Origin: Ruminococcus sp.
GTDB lineage: Bacteria; Bacillota; Clostridia; Oscillospirales; Ruminococcaceae
NCBI GenBank assembly: GCA_017450925.1
Contig: JAFSSS010000051.1
Coordinates: 1-46,320, forward strand
Length of the DNA: 46,320 nt
Direction of reading: 5' to 3'
Under the pieces are notes generated by a model that had not been told where the DNA came from, made no database searches, and saw nothing but the letters and a program-made list of their open reading frames with translations. A program made the position numbers and the translations under genes. The first letter of the stretch is position 1. Every line of letters begins with the position of its first letter. Below are positions 33,308 through 41,466 of this stretch, piece after piece.

Positions 33308-34948
33308 TTGCAGCTGAAAAGAATACTTGTGCCGGTGATAATCGGAGCAGCGGCAGCAGCGGCCTCGGTGACAGCCTTTGTGTCCTTTGATGCTGACAGC
33401 ATCAGAACTGATGCGGGGGGCTATGCAGAGACTTCAGCCGTGATCGCGGTATCACAGACCACCGAGGCGTCGTCATCAGTGACGACCACCGCTTCGAGCG
33501 CTGCGACAACGGTGACGAGTGCTTCATCATCCGCAAAGAAGACCTCTGCCTCCACCAAGAAGACCACTGCGAAGACAGCAGAGTCATCTGCGGCAAAGAA
33601 GACCACCAAAAAGACTGTCTCCGGGACAGCCTCTGCGGAAAAGTCGGTGGAAAAGACCACGACGACCGTAATGGCGGCTTTGGAGATACAGAAGGTGGAG
33701 ACCACCACTACCAAAAAGACCACCGCGAAAAAGAAGACCACCACCACCGCTGCAAAGAAGACTGAAAAGGCCACTGCCACCACCACCCCCGCGCCGGAGG
33801 AGATACTTCCCGAGGGCATGGTAAAGACCGAAACAGGCAGCGGGCGGGTCATCATCAATTACAGTCAGCAAAAGGCTATGTGGGTCTCGCTGTTCGAGCT
33901 GGAAAGCATGATGAAGGGACAGAGCGAGTCACAGTTCAGATACAATTTCGAGCAGCTTTGCCGCAATTGCTCAAGCCTCGGCATCAACACGCTTTACGTT
34001 CATGCAAGGGGGCTGGGAGATGCGTTCTACGAGTCGAAGCTGTTCCCCTGGTCGGAGTATGCCTCCGGCAAGGTGGGCAGAAGTCCGGGCTATGACCCGT
34101 TCAAGATAATCACTCAAACGGCTCACAGCTATGACCTGTCCGTTCATGCGTGGATAAATCCGTTCCGCTGCGGAACTCCCTCGGAAATGTCGGCAACTCC
34201 CGACGGATATCTTATCAAGCAGTGGTACAACGACCCGGATAGGTATCTTGAGTTTGTATCCTATTCGGAGTTCTACGGCAAATACTGGCTGAACCCGGGC
34301 ATCGGCTCGGTGCGCTCGCTTATCGCCAAGGGCGTAAAGGAGCTGGTCAGCGGCTATGACATCGACGGCATACACATCGACGATTATTTCTACCCCACGG
34401 AGGAGACCTGGTTCGACGAGGCCACCTACAGAAACTACTACATGGCGGGAGGAAAGCTTTCCCTCCGGGACTGGAGGCTTTGGAACTGCACCCAGACCGT
34501 AAAGGGCATCTATGACACGGTCAAGGCAGAGAACAGTGCGCTGGTGTTCGGCATCGCGCCGCAGGGGAATTACGAGAACAATTACAACTATATGTTCGCT
34601 GATGTTGCCCTTTGGCTGTCACAGCCGGGCTACTGCGATTACCTTGCGCCGCAGATATACTTCGGCTACGAGAACCCGTGGAAGCCCTTTGCAAACACTC
34701 TTGCACAGTGGGCATCGCTGCCGCGGGACAAGAGCGTTTCGCTCGTGATCGGCATTGCAGCTGCAAACATGGAGCTGAATGACGAATACTATGGTGATGT
34801 GGGCATCATTGCGCGGCAGATTAGGGACAGCTTTTCCTACGGAGCGGGAACTGCGATCTACCGCTACGACAGCCTTTTTGCTCCTGCTGAAGGCTACGGC
34901 TACCGCGCCGCCCGGGAGACAGAGGAGATAAGACAGGCGCTTAAATAA
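33308..34948 (+). CDS. Secreted GHL10-like glycoside hydrolase
   Basis: A 546-residue exported protein starting with TTG, placed six to seven bases after AGGTGATG. The signal or anchor segment is RILVPVIIGAAAAAASVTAFVS. Residues about 40-165 are a low-complexity linker of Thr, Ser, Lys and Ala (KKTTAK, TTTTKK repeats). The catalytic part (about 180-545) matches GHL10/DUF187-type TIM barrels: INTLYVHARGLGDAFYES, LSVHAWINPFRC, YDIDGIHIDDYFYP, FGIAPQGNY and CDYLAPQIYFGY. These enzymes act on cell-wall-type or exopolysaccharide glycans. The linker may span the wall. It is the last gene of the ABC-F transcript. Confidence 0.88.
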   Translation: MQLKRILVPVIIGAAAAAASVTAFVSFDADSIRTDAGGYAETSAVIAVSQTTEASSSVTTTASSAATTVTSASSSAKKTSASTKKTTAKTAESSAAKKTTKKTVSGTASAEKSVEKTTTTVMAALEIQKVETTTTKKTTAKKKTTTTAAKKTEKATATTTPAPEEILPEGMVKTETGSGRVIINYSQQKAMWVSLFELESMMKGQSESQFRYNFEQLCRNCSSLGINTLYVHARGLGDAFYESKLFPWSEYASGKVGRSPGYDPFKIITQTAHSYDLSVHAWINPFRCGTPSEMSATPDGYLIKQWYNDPDRYLEFVSYSEFYGKYWLNPGIGSVRSLIAKGVKELVSGYDIDGIHIDDYFYPTEETWFDEATYRNYYMAGGKLSLRDWRLWNCTQTVKGIYDTVKAENSALVFGIAPQGNYENNYNYMFADVALWLSQPGYCDYLAPQIYFGYENPWKPFANTLAQWASLPRDKSVSLVIGIAAANMELNDEYYGDVGIIARQIRDSFSYGAGTAIYRYDSLFAPAEGYGYRAARETEEIRQALK

Positions 34949-34955
34949 GCGCTGG

Positions 34956-35097
34956 CGCTAAAATAAAGAATAAATAATAAAGAATAAAGAATAAACAAGG
35001 TATCGCCTCCGGCGATGATTTAGAGATCCGTCCGCAAAGCGGACACCTTGTTTATTCTTTTTTCTTTTTTCTTTTGTCTGTATTATTTATTCCTTGC
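34956..35097. repeat. Palindromic intergenic repeat (family C), copy 2
   Basis: An AT-rich left arm built of AATAAAG units ending AATAAACAAGGT pairs with a right arm beginning ACCTTGTTTATTC. The inner hairpin GTCCGC-AAA-GCGGAC matches copy 1 at 25861. It separates converging genes and may serve as a terminator. Confidence 0.75.
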
Positions 35098-35117
35098 GGG
35101 ATAGGCGTTGGCCTGTG

Positions 35118-35891
35118 TCAAGTCTCGCGGCCGGTTTTTTCCTTTCTCCACTGGGAGGGGGTCATGCCGGTTATCTGCTTGAACTGTCTGGAAAAATGGA
35201 CAGTATTGCTGTAGCCGCAGGCAAAGGAGACCTCCTCGATAGTCATTTCGGTAAAGGCGAGATCGTGCCTTGCCTGCTCGATTCGGGAGCAGATCACGTC
35301 ACGGTTGCAGGTCACGCCGAAGGCGCGCTTGTAAAGCGTGTGCAGATAGGGTTCGCTCACATTCAGCAGCGCCGACATACGGGTAACGCTCCAGTCCTCC
35401 TCCGGGGCAGAATATATCCTGCTGCGGAGATCAAGCAGCTCGCGGTAATGTGCGATGCCTGCGCCGCTGCCCTGATTTTCGGAGAACACCTCTGTCAGCA
35501 GCGCCTTGACCAGATATCCCGCTGTCTGCATATTATCGGTGCGGAAATAGCAGTCGGAGATCAGCTTGAAATACTGCGACACATCTATGCTCTCGCCGAT
35601 GAACACCGGAACGTCGTATCTGACGCCTGTACCGGCCGCCCAGCTGGGGGAGCATTCAAACTGCATCCAGTCGTTTACATACTCTTTCTCGCAGGCACTG
35701 TAGTGTTGAGGAGTGCCTCGGTCGTATATCATAAAGGTGTCCGGCTCGGTGCGGACGGTCTTGCCGCCGATAAGGAAATCGGCCTTGCTTTTCACGAACA
35801 GCATAAGATAGCCGTCGAAGCCCCGGGGGCGGTCGTGGACGAAGCTGCTGTCGTGGTGGCAGGCGCATCCCATACGGTGTATCTTGAACAT
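35118..35891 (-). CDS. AraC-family transcriptional regulator
   Basis: A 257-residue regulator. The N-terminal cupin-like domain (GFDGYLMLFVKSKADFLIGGKTVRTEP, FMIYDRGTPQHYS) likely binds a ligand. The C-terminal double HTH covers about 165-250 (VTRMSALLNVSEPYLHTLYKRAFG, EEVSFACGYSNTVHFSRQFKQITGMTPSQWR). AAGGAGGAG lies before the ATG. The upstream gene is ridA on the same strand, with a hairpin between them, so expression may be partly coupled. The target is unknown; carbohydrate-use genes are usual for this type. Confidence 0.92.
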   Translation of the reverse strand: MFKIHRMGCACHHDSSFVHDRPRGFDGYLMLFVKSKADFLIGGKTVRTEPDTFMIYDRGTPQHYSACEKEYVNDWMQFECSPSWAAGTGVRYDVPVFIGESIDVSQYFKLISDCYFRTDNMQTAGYLVKALLTEVFSENQGSGAGIAHYRELLDLRSRIYSAPEEDWSVTRMSALLNVSEPYLHTLYKRAFGVTCNRDVICSRIEQARHDLAFTEMTIEEVSFACGYSNTVHFSRQFKQITGMTPSQWRKEKTGRET

Positions 35892-35914
35892 AGTTCACAC
35901 TCCTCCTTTAACGA

Positions 35915-35943
35915 AAAGCGCCCGCCTTTTCAGCGAGCGCTTT
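35915..35943 (-). terminator. Hairpin between ridA and the AraC gene
   Basis: AAAGCGCTCGC pairs with GCGGGCGCTTT on the minus strand (11 bp, one mismatch), followed by TCGTT and then the AraC ribosome binding site. It may end or attenuate the ilvA-ridA transcript. Confidence 0.6.
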
Positions 35944-35962
35944 GTATCTGCTGAAAGATCTA

Positions 35963-36337
35963 TCAGAGTTCAGCGATGACCTCGACCTCTACAAGAACAT
36001 CCTTCGGAAGCTCCTTTACAGCTACGCAGCTGCGGGCGGGCTTGCTTGAAAAATACTCGCCGTAGATGCCGTTGAATGCGGCAAAGTCGCTCATGTTCTT
36101 TAAGAAGCATACGGTCTTGACTGCCTTGTCGAGCGAGCTTCCGGCTGCCTCGAGAACAGCCTTCAGATTTTTGCACACCTGCTGTGTCTGCCCCTCGATA
36201 TCGGCGGCCTCGACGCTGCCGGTGGCGGGGTCGATAGCGATCTGACCCGAGGTGAATACCAGCGAGCCTACGATCTTTGCCTGAGAATAAGGTCCGATAG
36301 CATCCGGAGCGTTCTTGGTGTAAACTGTCTGTGCCAT
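35963..36337 (-). CDS. ridA: RidA-family enamine/imine deaminase
   Basis: A 124-residue RidA/YjgF protein. Typical segments are DAIGPYSQA, LVFTSGQIAIDPATG and the closing PARSCVAVKELPKDVLVEVEVIA, which includes the conserved arginine that binds the substrate carboxylate. RidA hydrolyses 2-aminoacrylate or 2-aminocrotonate released by PLP enzymes such as threonine ammonia-lyase. That enzyme is encoded 24 bases upstream, so the pair is functionally matched and shares the T-box leader. Confidence 0.95.
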   Translation of the reverse strand: MAQTVYTKNAPDAIGPYSQAKIVGSLVFTSGQIAIDPATGSVEAADIEGQTQQVCKNLKAVLEAAGSSLDKAVKTVCFLKNMSDFAAFNGIYGEYFSSKPARSCVAVKELPKDVLVEVEVIAEL

Positions 36338-36361
36338 AGTTTTTTCCTCCTGTAGGTTTGA

Positions 36362-37561
36362 TTATTTATTTACGATCTTAAAGCCGTTGGCGGCAAGTGC
36401 GTCTCTGATCTGACGGATATGCTCGAAGTCTCTGGTCTCCATTACTATGCGGAGGATGCAGTCGGTGATATCGCTGTCCTCGCTGGCACGCTCGTGGTGG
36501 ATAGAAACAACGTTTCCGCCCAGCGAAGCGATGATCTTTGAAACGCCGAGAAGCTGTCCCGGCTTGTCCTCAAGCTGGATAGCCATTGTATCGCTCCTGC
36601 CGGATTTCAGCAGACCTCTCTTGATAACACGGGAGAGGATAGTAACGTCGATGTTTCCGCCGGAGACAAGGCATACCACGTTCTTGCCCTCGACAGGCAC
36701 CTTCCCGAACATTACGGACGCTACGGAAACTGCTCCCGCGCCCTCCGATATCAGCTTGTGCTGCTCGATAAGAGCAAGGATAGCCGACGAGACCTCGTCA
36801 TCGGTGACGGTAACGATATCGTCAACATACTTTTTGCAGTATTCAAAGGTGTTTGCGCCCGGCTCCTTGACCTTGATGCCGTCGGCGATAGTGGCGACAG
36901 AGTCAAGGCACTTGATCTTATCCTCGGCAAGAGACTCCACCATTGAGGGGGCGCCGCTGGCCTGAACGCCATAGACCTTGATGTTCGGGTTGAGGGATTT
37001 CAGTGCAAATGCCACACCGGAGATAAGTCCGCCGCCGCCGACCGGGACAACTACTGCGTCCATTTCCGGCAGCTGCTCGATCAGCTCGAGGCCGATAGTA
37101 CCCTGACCGGCGATAACGTTCTCATCGTCGAAGGGGTGGATAAATGTATAGCCGTGCTTGTCGCGCAGCTCAAGAGCCTTGTTGTAGGCATCATCGTAAA
37201 CGCCCTCGACAAGACAGATCTCTGCGCCGTAGCCTCTTGTTGCCTCGACCTTGGAGATAGGAGCGCCGTCAGGCAGGCAGATAAGCGACTTGATGCCGTT
37301 CTTTGCGGCGGCCAGTGCCACGCCCTGAGCATGGTTGCCTGCCGAGCAGGCGATAACGCCGTGGCTCTTCTCCTCATCGGAAAGCTGTGATATCTTGTAG
37401 TAAGCGCCTCTTACCTTAAAGGAGCCGGTGATCTGAAGATTTTCTGTTTTCAGATAAACATTGGCCTTAGGGTTGATCTTGGGGGCTTTGATGACCTCAG
37501 TCTCCCTGACGACCTGCTTGAGAACGTGTCTTGCGTGATAGACCTTGTCGAGTGTCAGCAT
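36362..37561 (-). CDS. ilvA: Threonine ammonia-lyase with a C-terminal ACT-like domain
   Basis: A 399-residue PLP enzyme that converts threonine to 2-oxobutanoate, the first step to isoleucine. ITGSFKVRGAYYK holds the PLP lysine (Lys49), and VVPVGGGGLISG is the phosphate-binding glycine loop. Residues about 325-399 form an ACT-type domain (IQLEDKPGQLLGVSKIIASLGGNVVSI). AAGGAAGG before the ATG at 37561 sets the start; an in-frame extension to 37813 runs through the T-box leader and is false. The isoleucine-type leader argues for a biosynthetic role rather than a purely catabolic one. Confidence 0.94.
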   Translation of the reverse strand: MLTLDKVYHARHVLKQVVRETEVIKAPKINPKANVYLKTENLQITGSFKVRGAYYKISQLSDEEKSHGVIACSAGNHAQGVALAAAKNGIKSLICLPDGAPISKVEATRGYGAEICLVEGVYDDAYNKALELRDKHGYTFIHPFDDENVIAGQGTIGLELIEQLPEMDAVVVPVGGGGLISGVAFALKSLNPNIKVYGVQASGAPSMVESLAEDKIKCLDSVATIADGIKVKEPGANTFEYCKKYVDDIVTVTDDEVSSAILALIEQHKLISEGAGAVSVASVMFGKVPVEGKNVVCLVSGGNIDVTILSRVIKRGLLKSGRSDTMAIQLEDKPGQLLGVSKIIASLGGNVVSIHHERASEDSDITDCILRIVMETRDFEHIRQIRDALAANGFKIVNK

Positions 37562-37597
37562 AACGATTGACCTTCCTTTTTGATTTTGGATTGATAT

Positions 37598-37856
37598 AAA
37601 AAAGCTCCGCCCCTTTACAGAGGCGAAGCAATGCTCCGTGATACCACTCTGCTTGCAAAGCGCCAAGGCGCCGTGCCGCTCAATTCTCCGTAACGGGGAG
37701 CTCCGTGCCGTGCTACTTGGCAAAACGCCTTTCGGGGGCAGGCTCGGGAATGATACAGCTCTGCAGCCTTGCCGTCCGGCTCGCAGCTTTCCCGGACTCT
37801 CTTGGGCAGGCATCAGCAGGACACGTTTCCGTCAGCGCCTCTGATATATTTATCCG
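37598..37856 (-). promoter_or_regulatory. T-box riboswitch leader, probably isoleucine-specific
   Basis: On the minus strand a conserved T-box core reads AGAGTGGTATCACGGAG (37634-37650). It is followed by a terminator, GCTTCGCCTC/GGGGCGGAGC with a T6 run (37598-37629). Upstream, stem I carries AGAGAGTCCGGG and GCGAGCCGGAC. A GTATCA stretch places ATC (37752-37754), an isoleucine codon followed by A, where the specifier is expected. Uncharged tRNA-Ile would stabilise the antiterminator and switch on ilvA-ridA. Confidence 0.9.
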
Positions 37857-37862
37857 TTTACT

Positions 37863-37892
37863 ATTATATCACTCCTTGCATAAAATTGTCAA
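37863..37892 (-). promoter_or_regulatory. Promoter of the T-box/ilvA/ridA transcript
   Basis: Perfect TTGACA and TATAAT on the minus strand with an 18-base spacer. Confidence 0.85.
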
Positions 37893-37935
37893 GGGGTTCA
37901 GATGATCTATTTTTTTATTATTTTCTGAATAATTC

Positions 37936-37964
37936 TTGACAATGCACTCGTGTTAGGATATAAT
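37936..37964 (+). promoter_or_regulatory. Promoter of the DUF975/CmpB-like membrane gene
   Basis: Perfect TTGACA and TATAAT with a 17-base spacer, 35 bases before the ATG at 38000. Confidence 0.85.
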
Positions 37965-37999
37965 AAAGTGTGCGTTCTAAAACGATTAAGGAGCAGATT

Positions 38000-39910
38000 A
38001 TGGGTTCTGACTGGAAGATCATGGACATACTTAGGTCGGCTTGCGGATGCGTCAGAAGAAACTTCGTGGCGTGTCTGTCGGTCTGCTTTGTCATGGTTTT
38101 TATTGCGGGGCAGTATGGCGGCTCGACCCAGTTCATCGCCAGCTACGATATGCAGAACGTGGCCAACATCCGTGTGGATGCGGCAGGAAAGCGCGAGGTG
38201 GTGGAGGCTGTCCTCAACGGTGGGCTGACGCCCGAGGCGGCCTCGGAGCAGTATAATATCAACGACACCGACGCGGTCAGAAACTGGGTCTCGACATATA
38301 AGGATTACGGCGAGAACTCTCTGAACGCCAAGGAGCTTACCTTTTTCCATTCGGGAAACGAAAGCTCCAACTGGGCGCTTATCGACGAAACTGTAACGCT
38401 TATCTCCGGCAGGCAGCGTCCCATGACGGCCTTCGTCAGCGACACGACCCTCCGCCACGAGCAGCAGGTGTCGGACGCCTTTGACATGGTGACCAAGGAG
38501 TATTCGCCCCATTTTCAAGTGCTGGGAGCGATACTGGCTTTCTTTTCGGATAAGTCCGCGTGGGATATCGTCGTAACTGTGGCAACGTCGCTGTTTTCGA
38601 TACTGGCGGCTGTGTTCGTCACCGACACGCTTATAATCGGTGAGCGGAGGTTCTTCCTTGAAAACCACGCCTACCGCCGCACGACTGTCGGGCGCATGGG
38701 CTTTATGCTCAAGGAGAGGTTTTTTAAGCCGCTGAAAACGATCGTGCTGATGCACATCCTGCGGGGACTCTGGTTCTTTACCGTTATCGGCGGGTTCTAC
38801 AAGACCTATGAGTATTACATGATACCGTTTATCCTTGCTGAAAACCCCAACGTCGGCACTAAGGAGGCCTTTGCCCTTTCAAAGACGATGATGCGCGGCA
38901 GCAAGTGGAGGACGTTTTTGCTCAATGCCTCGTTCTGGCTGATCGAGATACCCATTATCGTGGTCTCGGTGCTGATAAGCCTGTTTCTTATGGGCGAGGA
39001 TTACAAATTCATCAGCGGCATTTTCGCTTATCTCTGTCTCGGCGTTGCAAGGATAGGCTTCCTGAACGCATTCAAGACCGCAGCCGATACAGAGCTGTAT
39101 TTTGTTCTGAGGAGCAAGGTGATCGCTGAGGGCTGTGAGTTTTCTGAATGCCTTAACGACAGCCTTCTTGACCCGGCGGCTCTTGACGAGAGCAGGGAGC
39201 AAGAAACGAACATAGGCGTTATGGATGTTCGTTCCATTCGCGCCCTTGACCGCTATCCCGGGTCTGACCAGCACGGGAAGACGGAGTATATCGGCATCAC
39301 CAAAAAGCAGATCCTTATCCGTCACGACTACCACCGCAGCTACAAGCTGACCTCGGCGGTGATGATGTTCTTCTCCTTTGCCTTTATCGGCTGGCTGTGG
39401 GAGGTCATCATCCATATCATCGAGGACGGCGAGCTGATTAACCGCGGTTCGCTCCACGGCCCGTGGCTGCCTATCTACGGCATCGGCGGGACAGCGGCAG
39501 TGCTGTGCCTTAAAAAGCTCCGCGACAATCCCCCTGCGACCTTTATGATAATAGTTATCGCCAGCGGCATCTTCGAGTATCTCACAAGCTGGTACTTCGA
39601 TAAGGTCAAGGGGCTGCAGTACTGGAACTACAACGGCTATTTCATGAACATAAACGGCAGGGTATGCCTTGAGGGACTGGTGGTCTTCGGCTTTGCGGGA
39701 ATGGCCTGCATCTATATCTTTGCACCTGTCATCGACGATATCGCCGCGAAGGTGCCGGAGAGGATAAAGCGGATCGTCTGCGCGGGGCTTGTGGCGGCTA
39801 TACTCTTTGACGCGGTATATTCCTACTTCGAGCCCAATAAGGGCAAGGGCATAACCGACTATATCGGGGCGCCCTTCAGCGTCGTTTCCCAAGAGGAACT
39901 GAATATATGA
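38000..39910 (+). CDS. Membrane fusion protein: DUF975-like part plus CmpB-like (PF06541) part
   Basis: A 636-residue membrane protein. A first membrane segment (about 22-42) is followed by a soluble insert (about 45-165), then a DUF975-like region (about 175-370; YYMIPFILAENPNVGTKEAF, SKTMMRGSKWRTFLLN) and a C-terminal ABC_trans_CmpB-like region (about 450-620; FAFIGWLWEVIIHIIEDGEL, GSLHGPWLPIYGIGG, WNYNGYFMNINGRVCLEGL). The insert contains EVVEAVLNGGLTPEAASEQYN and DAVRNWVSTYKDYG (66-104), which reads like the HTH of IS3-type transposases. AAGGAG six bases before the ATG at 38000 sets the start; an in-frame GTG at 37970 overlaps the promoter's start point. Function unknown, possibly transport or surface remodelling. 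Confidence 0.82.
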   Translation: MGSDWKIMDILRSACGCVRRNFVACLSVCFVMVFIAGQYGGSTQFIASYDMQNVANIRVDAAGKREVVEAVLNGGLTPEAASEQYNINDTDAVRNWVSTYKDYGENSLNAKELTFFHSGNESSNWALIDETVTLISGRQRPMTAFVSDTTLRHEQQVSDAFDMVTKEYSPHFQVLGAILAFFSDKSAWDIVVTVATSLFSILAAVFVTDTLIIGERRFFLENHAYRRTTVGRMGFMLKERFFKPLKTIVLMHILRGLWFFTVIGGFYKTYEYYMIPFILAENPNVGTKEAFALSKTMMRGSKWRTFLLNASFWLIEIPIIVVSVLISLFLMGEDYKFISGIFAYLCLGVARIGFLNAFKTAADTELYFVLRSKVIAEGCEFSECLNDSLLDPAALDESREQETNIGVMDVRSIRALDRYPGSDQHGKTEYIGITKKQILIRHDYHRSYKLTSAVMMFFSFAFIGWLWEVIIHIIEDGELINRGSLHGPWLPIYGIGGTAAVLCLKKLRDNPPATFMIIVIASGIFEYLTSWYFDKVKGLQYWNYNGYFMNINGRVCLEGLVVFGFAGMACIYIFAPVIDDIAAKVPERIKRIVCAGLVAAILFDAVYSYFEPNKGKGITDYIGAPFSVVSQEELNI

Positions 39911-39912
39911 TA

Positions 39913-39957
39913 TGCAATGCACAGTGGGAACAGCTTTCCATTGTGCATTTTGCATTG
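39913..39957. repeat. Short palindrome with TGCATTGTGCATT-like units
   Basis: AATGCACAGTGG pairs with CCATTGTGCATT across a short loop, and GCAATGC with the downstream GCATTG. Similar ATTGTGCATT strings occur at 16910-16925 and 19443-19453. It lies just after the membrane gene's stop and could end its transcript, though a T run is weak. Confidence 0.5.
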
Positions 39958-40011
39958 AATTGCGTGATGCGGCAACTGCAAAATCGGCAAAATGCTGTGG
40001 ATAAAAAACAC

Positions 40012-40040
40012 TTGTAATTCTGTGCTGTTTGTGATATGAT
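40012..40040 (+). promoter_or_regulatory. Promoter of the proB-proA region operon
   Basis: TTGTAA and TATGAT with a 17-base spacer, 36 bases before the first start. No further strong promoter or terminator is seen before 46147. Confidence 0.6.
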
Positions 40041-40075
40041 TATTATGTATTACTATGTAAAACAGGAGGGCAATC

Positions 40076-40489
40076 ATGGATACACTTATGACTCTTTTCG
40101 TTGAATCTGACGGCAGCAAGATGCAGAACGTCTATACGCCCCTCTCGCTGACTGCACACCTTATATTCTGCTTTCTGGCAACAGCGCTTTATCTGACAAT
40201 GTACTACCGCCGTGGCTCGGTGCATTATCTGCTGCTGATGTTTGCGATAGATGCGACTATCATCACCCAGTACTGGACATCCTCTGCGGCTATCACTACG
40301 CTGGGGATCATAGAGGTGCTGCTTATCGGAGCGACTATATTCTTCTATGTTAAGTATTCCAAAAAGCTGAAGGCCGAGAATGCCGCCAAGGAGGCCGCCC
40401 GCAAGGAGGCAGAGGAGCGTGCCAAGGCCGCCGAAAAGGCAGAGACCGAGGAGAATGCCAAAATAGTGGATAACGCTTTTGACGATTGA
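40076..40489 (+). CDS. Small membrane protein with a charged coiled-coil tail
   Basis: A 137-residue protein with three hydrophobic segments (about 24-43, 48-64, 70-92) and a C-terminal Ala/Glu/Lys-rich coiled coil (AAKEAARKEAEERAKAAEKAE) facing the cytoplasm. No family is recognised. A strong GGAGGG ribosome binding site lies before the ATG. The next gene begins nine bases after its stop, making it the first gene of a long operon. Confidence 0.78.
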   Translation: MDTLMTLFVESDGSKMQNVYTPLSLTAHLIFCFLATALYLTMYYRRGSVHYLLLMFAIDATIITQYWTSSAAITTLGIIEVLLIGATIFFYVKYSKKLKAENAAKEAARKEAEERAKAAEKAETEENAKIVDNAFDD

Positions 40490-40498
40490 GGTGGCAGG

Positions 40499-41452
40499 AT
40501 GAAGCTCGTTATTCTTGACTCCGAGACCGTGACGAGAAACGATGTCTCGCTGGACGGCATAACCTCGCTGGGGGAGTCCGAGGTATATGGATATACGCCG
40601 AACGATCAAGTGGCAGAGCGCATCGGCGATGCGGATGCGGTGATCTGCAATAAGTGTCTGGTAACACGGCAGGTGTTCGAGGCCTGCCCGAATTTGAAAT
40701 ATGTGGGGCTGTTCGCTACCGGCTACAATAATGTGGATACCGAGGCCGCCAAGGATCACGGAGCAGTGGTCTGCAATGTGCCGGGCTACTCCACCGATGC
40801 TGTGGCGCAGCATACCTTTGCACTGATACTGGAGTTTTATGACCGCACCGCGGAATATACCGCATCCACCGCCAAGGGCGACTGGGTCAACTACAAGCTG
40901 TTCTCCTATTTCGGCATTCCCACCTTTGAGCTGGCAGGGAAGACCCTCGGCATAGTGGGCTACGGCGCTATAGGCCGCAAGGTCGGGGAGATAGGACGAG
41001 CCTTCGGCATGAAGACCGTGACCCATACCCGTTCACCTCACAGGGTCACGGACGGCACCCCCTGTCTTGAGCTGGAGGAGCTGTTGAGGGTAAGCGATAT
41101 CGTGACGCTCCACTGTCCGCTGACTGCGGATAACGGCCGGATGATACGGGAAGAGACACTCGGCCTTATGAAGCCGTCGGCTGTACTTATCAACACTGCC
41201 CGGGGCGGGCTGGTGGATGAACAGGCTCTTGCCGATGCTCTGAACAAGGGCGTTATCGCCGGAGCGGGCATCGACACCCTTACCTTTGAGCCTATGCGGG
41301 AGGACTGTCCTCTGCGGGGAGCTAAAAACTGCCTTATCACTCCCCATGTGGCATGGGCGCCGAGGGAAACGAGAGAAAGACTGCTGGATAGGGTAGCGGC
41401 AAATATCAAAGCGTGGCGGGACGGAAGCCCCATGAACGTTGTGAATAAATAA
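40499..41452 (+). CDS. D-2-hydroxyacid dehydrogenase
   Basis: A 317-residue NAD-dependent enzyme of the D-isomer-specific 2-hydroxyacid dehydrogenase family. GYGAIG (154-159) is the nucleotide loop. Catalytic residues are Arg235 (NTARGG), Glu264 (LTFEP) and His283 (TPHVAW). The closest-looking group is glycerate/hydroxypyruvate reductase-type enzymes, judged by ATGYNNVD and NVPGYSTDAVAQ. It reduces a 2-oxoacid or oxidises a D-2-hydroxyacid in the cytoplasm. The specific substrate cannot be fixed from sequence. It follows a small membrane gene and precedes a Nudix gene in one operon. Confidence 0.92.
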   Translation: MKLVILDSETVTRNDVSLDGITSLGESEVYGYTPNDQVAERIGDADAVICNKCLVTRQVFEACPNLKYVGLFATGYNNVDTEAAKDHGAVVCNVPGYSTDAVAQHTFALILEFYDRTAEYTASTAKGDWVNYKLFSYFGIPTFELAGKTLGIVGYGAIGRKVGEIGRAFGMKTVTHTRSPHRVTDGTPCLELEELLRVSDIVTLHCPLTADNGRMIREETLGLMKPSAVLINTARGGLVDEQALADALNKGVIAGAGIDTLTFEPMREDCPLRGAKNCLITPHVAWAPRETRERLLDRVAANIKAWRDGSPMNVVNK

Positions 41453-41466
41453 CAGGGGGTACAGCT

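Noticed and set aside
33450-33800. Repetitive Thr/Lys codon tract looking like a short tandem repeat or CRISPR-like array
   Set aside because: The repeats are irregular and in frame; they encode a low-complexity linker of the secreted glycosidase. No spacers.
35094-35954. Plus-strand open frame opposite the AraC gene
   Set aside because: Shadow of a well-supported AraC regulator; no family resemblance.
37562-37813. N-terminal extension of threonine ammonia-lyase
   Set aside because: It is the T-box leader read as codons.
38879-39955. Minus-strand open frame opposite the membrane fusion gene
   Set aside because: His-rich shadow product; the plus strand has clear membrane-domain motifs, promoter and ribosome binding site.
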